Part shown: positions 6,886 through 10,017 of the stretch, one piece after another
How the letters are laid out: every line of letters begins with the position of its first letter
Numbering within the stretch: position 1 is the stretch's first letter
Source: Anaerolineae bacterium
Lineage (GTDB): Bacteria; Chloroflexota; Anaerolineae; 4572-78; NAK82
Direction of reading: 5' to 3'
Assembly: GCA_030597485.1 (NCBI GenBank)
Contig: JAUVRU010000038.1
Location: forward strand, 1 to 10,017
DNA length: 10,017 bases
Made by a program: the position numbers and the translations under genes
The notes under the pieces: model-generated
Told to the model about the DNA's origin: nothing
The model's database searches: none
Seen by the model: the letters and a program-made list of their open reading frames with translations, nothing else

Positions 6886-8429
6886 CGACAACGATGATGG
6901 GAACGCTTGGACAGACCAGGCTGGATTGGCATCGCCTTGGGCAGAACCCGACACGACAGAAGATGGTACGCCTGGCCGGCCTCATCTCGCTGTTGGGTAT
7001 CGCCATAGTCATAGCGTGGCTCCCCCTCCCCCTGGTCACAACTGCTCTGCTGGGCACCATCACCATCCTGATCATCCTGCTGCGCCCTGTCTGGGGCCTG
7101 ATAACGCTGCTGGCCCTCATCCCTTTCAGCCCCCTGGTCAGCCTGCACCTCGGCGGCGTCAGGGTGGGCGGCATGGAAGCTCTGTTGGCCCTGATGCTCA
7201 TCGCCTGGTTACTGCGTATGGCAGTCCGTGGCCAGGTCGTCATTCCCCACCCTCCCCTGCTCGTACCCTGGCTCGTCTGGCTGGGCATCATTCTGGTTTC
7301 ATGGAGCGGTGCGTTGTCCCTGGGTGCTACCGCCACAGAGACCCTCAAGTGGCTGGAGATGCTGGCGCTCTATCTGTTCATGGCTGCCAACATGAAGCGT
7401 CGCCATGTCCCCTGGCTGGTCGCATCCATGCTGCTGGCCGGAGTCGTCCAGGCAGGATTGGGTCTCCACCAATTCATCGGGCGCGTCGGGCCAGAGGGAT
7501 TCCTCATTCTGGACGGGCGTTTCTTGCGTGCCTTCGGTACCTTCCGCCAACCCAACCCTTACGCTGGCTATCTGGGGCTGACGCTTCCCATCGCTCTCAG
7601 CCTTATGCTCTGGAGCTTCAGCCAAACATCCCAAAACCCAAATCCCCAATCTCAAATCACAGATCACAAGTGCCAGATCACAGGTCACAGATCACAGATC
7701 CATACCCGTGTTTCGTCCCTGGCCCTGTCCGCCTTGCTGGCAGCAGCCACCGGCCTGATTCTGTGCGGCCTTTATGCCAGCCAGTCGCGTGGGGCCTGGA
7801 TCGGCGCGGCTGCAGCCGTGATCGTCGTCAGCGCTGTCCGCAGCAAACGCGCCGCCATCCTGTTTGCCACGGCAGTGACTCTGCTGACCATTGTGGGCGC
7901 GCTGGGAGCTTTTGATCTGCTGCCAGAGTCCGTCGTCCAGCGTTTCGCGGATGTGGTCCCTGTGACCGGCATCCCCAACATCGCCATCGCCGAGGTGACC
8001 GACGCCAACTTCCCCGCCATTGAGCGGATGGCTCACTGGCAGGCTGCCCTGAACATGTGGCGGGATCACCTGTGGCTGGGTGTGGGCTTCGGCAACTACC
8101 CGGCCGTTTACCCCGTTTACGCTATCGGTCGCTGGCTCGACCCTTTGGGGCACGCTCACAATTTCTGCCTCAACGTGGCCTCCGAAACCGGTCTGGTAGG
8201 TCTGCTGGCATATGGATTGTTCTGGTTGAGCGCCGTCGCTCTGAGCTGGCGAGCAGTGCGCGGCTCGCGGGGCTTCCAGCGAGCCGTCGCCATAGGCTGC
8301 CTGGGTGTGTTGGTCCATCTCACCGTACACAACATGGTGGACAACCTGTTCGTGCAGGGGATGTACCTGCAGGTGGCCGCCGTGCTGGGGCTGCTGGTCT
8401 TCATCGACAGCCAGCAGGCCCAATCCTGA
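6882..8429 (+). CDS. O-antigen ligase family membrane protein (Wzy_C-like)
   Basis: This 515 aa polytopic membrane protein belongs to the O-antigen ligase/polymerase superfamily, which joins or polymerises surface glycans at the outer face of the cytoplasmic membrane. Roughly a dozen hydrophobic segments are visible. Family landmarks are TFRQPNPYAGYLGL (220-233), YASQSRGAWIG (298-308) and the loop segment HAHNFCLNVASETGLVG (424-440), with the large external loop between about 345 and 425. The chosen start is TTG, overlapping the upstream stop as TTGA, with GGAG (6872-6875) 6 nt before it. ATG codons at 6894 and 6897 are alternatives. Oddly, residues about 248-275 are polar and low-complexity (SQITDHK, CQITGHR, SQIHTR), encoded by a DNA heptamer array; they lie where a short loop would be expected between helices. 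Whether the protein is a ligase or polymerase, and its glycan substrate, are unknown. Confidence 0.87.
   Translation: MTTTMMGTLGQTRLDWHRLGQNPTRQKMVRLAGLISLLGIAIVIAWLPLPLVTTALLGTITILIILLRPVWGLITLLALIPFSPLVSLHLGGVRVGGMEALLALMLIAWLLRMAVRGQVVIPHPPLLVPWLVWLGIILVSWSGALSLGATATETLKWLEMLALYLFMAANMKRRHVPWLVASMLLAGVVQAGLGLHQFIGRVGPEGFLILDGRFLRAFGTFRQPNPYAGYLGLTLPIALSLMLWSFSQTSQNPNPQSQITDHKCQITGHRSQIHTRVSSLALSALLAAATGLILCGLYASQSRGAWIGAAAAVIVVSAVRSKRAAILFATAVTLLTIVGALGAFDLLPESVVQRFADVVPVTGIPNIAIAEVTDANFPAIERMAHWQAALNMWRDHLWLGVGFGNYPAVYPVYAIGRWLDPLGHAHNFCLNVASETGLVGLLAYGLFWLSAVALSWRAVRGSRGFQRAVAIGCLGVLVHLTVHNMVDNLFVQGMYLQVAAVLGLLVFIDSQQAQS
7627..7703. repeat. 77-bp degenerate heptamer array inside the O-antigen ligase gene
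   Basis: Eleven contiguous 7-bp units run CATCCCA, AAACCCA, AATCCCC, AATCTCA, AATCACA, GATCACA, AGTGCCA, GATCACA, GGTCACA, GATCACA and GATCCAT. Exact GATCACA copies start at 7662, 7676 and 7690, 14 bp apart. Three DNA units make seven codons, so the peptide also repeats every seven residues. The reading frame remains open across the array. Confidence 0.85.
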
Positions 8430-8474
8430 CCCTGAGTGCAGACAACCCAACAGAGTGAGCAGGGCATCCTTATA

Positions 8475-8532
8475 GGCTAGCATCCTCTGGAGATGCTGCC
8501 ACCGGGCGATGTTCGCATCTGACGCGAAGCGT
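8475..8532 (+). terminator. Hairpin cluster after the ligase gene, possible transcript end
   Basis: Three small hairpins follow one another. The first pairs GGC (8475-8477) and AGCATC (8479-8484) with GATGCT (8492-8497) and GCC (8498-8500), giving 9 bp with one bulged base and a 7-nt loop. The second is GATG-TTCG-CATC (8508-8519). The third is ACGC-GAA-GCGT (8522-8532). No T-run follows, so a classic intrinsic terminator is not shown. Sequence 8430-8633 otherwise shows nothing I can name. Confidence 0.35.
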
Positions 8533-8633
8533 GCTCACTCCACCCGACAACGTGAGGTATACTCGTCTCTGAGCAGCGGTTTCGTGTCGTTCCTGCCCCT
8601 ATCACCAATCATCTCGCTGCCCGTGCGCGACAG

Positions 8634-8662
8634 TTGACATACCTGAACAGTCGGCTTATACT
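8634..8662 (+). promoter_or_regulatory. Predicted sigma-70 promoter for pdxS-pdxT
   Basis: A perfect -35 box TTGACA (8634-8639) and a -10 box TATACT (8657-8662) are separated by 17 bp, close to the sigma-70 consensus. The transcription start is expected near 8669-8670, which gives a leader of about 150 nt before pdxS. This is the best promoter match I noticed in the window. Confidence 0.75.
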
Positions 8663-8669
8663 GGATATT

Positions 8670-8819
8670 TGCAGCAAACGGGGCACCTCCCTGGTCTGCC
8701 ATGCGAGGCAGATTGGGCCACCACCGCAGGGACACCAAACAGCCCGGCTCGGTTCCGAGACGAGGGGCCGTGCCCCCAGTCCGTGAATATGCCCTGGATC
8801 AAGGTACAGGAGGTATCAA
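8670..8819 (+). promoter_or_regulatory. Structured 5' leader of pdxS-pdxT
   Basis: The predicted leader of about 150 nt can form three local hairpins. The first has TCTGCC (8695-8700) pairing with GGCAGA (8707-8712) around a 6-nt loop, extended outward by three G-U pairs and one C-G pair to 8691-8716. The second is CTCG-GTTC-CGAG (8748-8759). The third is GGGGC-CGT-GCCCC (8764-8776). The ribosome binding site AGGAGG (8808-8813) lies downstream of all three and is not obviously sequestered. I do not recognise a known riboswitch or T-box. The structures could be chance in GC-rich DNA. Confidence 0.4.
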
Positions 8820-9725
8820 ATGAACGCGAACACGACAGGCCAGAAAGAAACAGCAACCTTCCGGGTGAAAGCTGGACTGGCACAGATGCTCAAGGGGGGC
8901 GTCATTATGGACGTCACCAACGCGGAACAAGCGCGCATCGCCGAGGAGGCCGGCGCCTGTGCAGTGATGGCATTGGAGCGGGTACCGGCCGATATCCGGG
9001 CCCAGGGGGGAGTGGCCCGTATGGCCGACCCGGCCAAGATAGTGGAAATCATGGAGATGGTCACCATCCCGGTCATGGCCAAGTGTCGTATCGGGCATTT
9101 CGTGGAAGCACAAGCTCTCCAGGCACTGGGAGTAGACTACATTGACGAGAGCGAGGTGCTAACCCCCGCCGATGAGGAGCACCACGTAGACAAACATGCT
9201 TTCAAGGTGCCATTCGTCTGTGGTTGCCGCAACCTGGGTGAGGCGCTGCGCCGCATTGGTGAGGGAGCAGCCATGATCCGCACCAAAGGGGAGGCCGGCA
9301 CCGGCAACGTGGTGGAAGCAGTCCGGCATGCTCGCTCCGTGCTCGGTGAAATCCGGCGGCTCAAGACCATGCCCTCAGATGAATGGATGGCCTACGCCAA
9401 GGAGATAGGCGCGCCCTACGAGCTGGTGAAAGACGTCGCGGAAACGGGCATCTTGCCGGTGGTGAACTTCGCCGCCGGCGGCATCGCCACGCCGGCCGAT
9501 GCAGCGCTGATGATGCAGCTCGGTGTGGATGGCGTCTTCGTCGGCAGCGGCATCTTCAAGAGCAATGACCCGGCCCCCCGGGCCAAGGCCATAGTCGAGG
9601 CGACCACTCACTACAACGACCCGGAGGTTATCGCGCGCGTATCACGTGGCCTGGGCGACGCCATGGTCGGCATCGAGATCGGCACCATCCCCACCGCTGA
9701 GCTGCTGGCAGAGCGCGGCTGGTGA
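8820..9725 (+). CDS. pdxS: Pyridoxal 5'-phosphate synthase lyase subunit PdxS
   Basis: PdxS builds pyridoxal 5'-phosphate (vitamin B6) from ribose 5-phosphate, glyceraldehyde 3-phosphate and ammonia supplied by PdxT, in the DXP-independent cytosolic pathway. The 301 aa protein is nearly the usual 290-300 aa and matches the family end to end. [19 protein letters not shown] begins at residue 28, with D31 in the active site. [18 protein letters not shown] spans 51-68. The two Schiff-base lysines are K88 (in VMAKCRIGH) and K156 (in [10 protein letters not shown]), equivalent to K81 and K149 of the Bacillus subtilis enzyme. [19 protein letters not shown] and GSGIFKS form the phosphate-binding region, and the protein ends ERGW as usual. 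The ATG has a strong AGGAGG 6 nt upstream. The gene precedes pdxT by 5 nt. It probably assembles as a dodecamer with twelve PdxT subunits, as known for the family. Confidence 0.98.
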   Translation: MNANTTGQKETATFRVKAGLAQMLKGGVIMDVTNAEQARIAEEAGACAVMALERVPADIRAQGGVARMADPAKIVEIMEMVTIPVMAKCRIGHFVEAQALQALGVDYIDESEVLTPADEEHHVDKHAFKVPFVCGCRNLGEALRRIGEGAAMIRTKGEAGTGNVVEAVRHARSVLGEIRRLKTMPSDEWMAYAKEIGAPYELVKDVAETGILPVVNFAAGGIATPADAALMMQLGVDGVFVGSGIFKSNDPAPRAKAIVEATTHYNDPEVIARVSRGLGDAMVGIEIGTIPTAELLAERGW

Positions 9726-9730
9726 CCTGA

Positions 9731-10017
9731 GTGGTGCGCTTCGGCGTCCTGGCCCTGCAGGGGAACTTCCAGGAGCACATTCAGGTTCTGCAACAGCTGG
9801 GGGTAACGGCAGACGAGGTCCGCCAACCGTCACACCTGGCGGGGCTGGATGGGCTAATCCTGCCCGGCGGTGAAAGCACCACCATCAGCAAGCTGGCTGC
9901 CGAATATCGGCTGTTGGAACCCCTACGCGCCATGGCGGCCGATGGTATGCCGATGTGGGGCACCTGTGCCGGCCTCATCCTGCTGGCGCGGGACGTGGAG
10001 TGCGACCAGCCGCTCAT
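9731..10017 (+). CDS. pdxT: Pyridoxal 5'-phosphate synthase glutaminase subunit PdxT (3' end cut by window)
   Basis: PdxT is the class I glutamine amidotransferase that releases ammonia from glutamine and channels it to PdxS. Only the first 95 codons are in the window. [13 protein letters not shown] opens the protein at residue 4. [12 protein letters not shown] (44-55) is the oxyanion-region motif, and [10 protein letters not shown] (77-86) carries the nucleophile C79, the same number as in the Bacillus subtilis protein. The catalytic His and Glu near the C-terminus lie beyond the window. The start is GTG: an in-frame TGA at 9728-9730 directly precedes GTG 9731, and a second GTG follows at 9734, so no upstream start is possible. 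The family numbering favours 9731. There is no strong ribosome binding site and pdxS ends 5 nt earlier, so translation is probably coupled to pdxS. Confidence 0.96.
   Translation, partial: MVRFGVLALQGNFQEHIQVLQQLGVTADEVRQPSHLAGLDGLILPGGESTTISKLAAEYRLLEPLRAMAADGMPMWGTCAGLILLARDVECDQPL

Noticed and set aside
7627..7703. CRISPR-like array
   Set aside because: The units are 7 bp and contiguous without spacers, and no cas genes are present.
6926..7915. A + strand open frame of 329 codons in another phase over the ligase gene
   Set aside because: Its translation is proline/arginine/histidine-rich and lacks membrane segments. The overlapping frame has clear O-antigen ligase motifs and continues past it.
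7692..8483. Open frame of 263 codons on the - strand over the end of the ligase gene
   Set aside because: It is antisense to conserved ligase motifs and no family is recognisable.
8558..8563. TATACT as a second promoter before pdxS
   Set aside because: No -35-like hexamer lies 16-18 bp upstream; the site at 8634-8662 is far better.
8670..8819. T-box or a known riboswitch in the pdxS leader
   Set aside because: I saw no T-box consensus and no conserved core of a riboswitch class I know. Only generic hairpins are visible.

Overview
The window reads as ordinary bacterial chromosome, moderately GC-rich, with every credible gene on the + strand. A Chloroflexota (Anaerolineae/Caldilineae-like) source fits best. 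This is an inference from gene content and style: a BMP-type nucleoside ABC transporter, a GxxExxY protein, a TumE-type pair, a B12-binding radical SAM protein, an O-antigen ligase-family protein, the DXP-independent pdxS-pdxT pair, and degenerate heptanucleotide repeats. No rRNA, tRNA, CRISPR array or transposase gene was seen.

Layout. (1) 1-228 is non-coding, leading into an ABC importer operon: a two-domain ATPase (229-1830) and two permeases (2395-3525, 3530-4486), of the NupO/NupP/NupQ (YufOPQ) type. The substrate-binding lipoprotein is not in the window. A GxxExxY gene (1918-2310) sits between the ATPase and the first permease and is flanked by AATCCC-rich words, so it looks inserted. 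(2) 4487-4815 is a gene-free gap. It holds a 243-bp segment bounded by inverted heptamer arrays (AATCAGC-like), then a plausible sigma-70 promoter. (3) That promoter should drive a tightly packed unit: a B12-binding radical SAM protein (TTG start), a small antitoxin-like protein, a TumE-family protein, and an O-antigen ligase-like membrane protein. The last three overlap or nearly overlap, so they are probably translationally coupled. The ligase gene carries a 77-bp array of eleven degenerate heptamers inside its reading frame. (4) 8430-8819 is a gene-free gap with clustered small hairpins, a near-consensus promoter (TTGACA, 17 bp, TATACT) and a leader of about 150 nt that can form three hairpins. 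(5) pdxS follows, then pdxT, which starts with GTG and is cut by the window end. Together they encode the PLP synthase complex.

The strongest unexplained signal is the recurring heptanucleotide repeat with an RRTC core. It appears as an inverted pair around 4489-4731 and as an in-frame array in a coding gene at 7627-7703. Looser AATCCC words flank the GxxExxY gene. The second is the structured leader before pdxS. Nothing here looks like a wholly new multi-gene system, and the functions of the radical SAM protein and the GxxExxY protein remain open.
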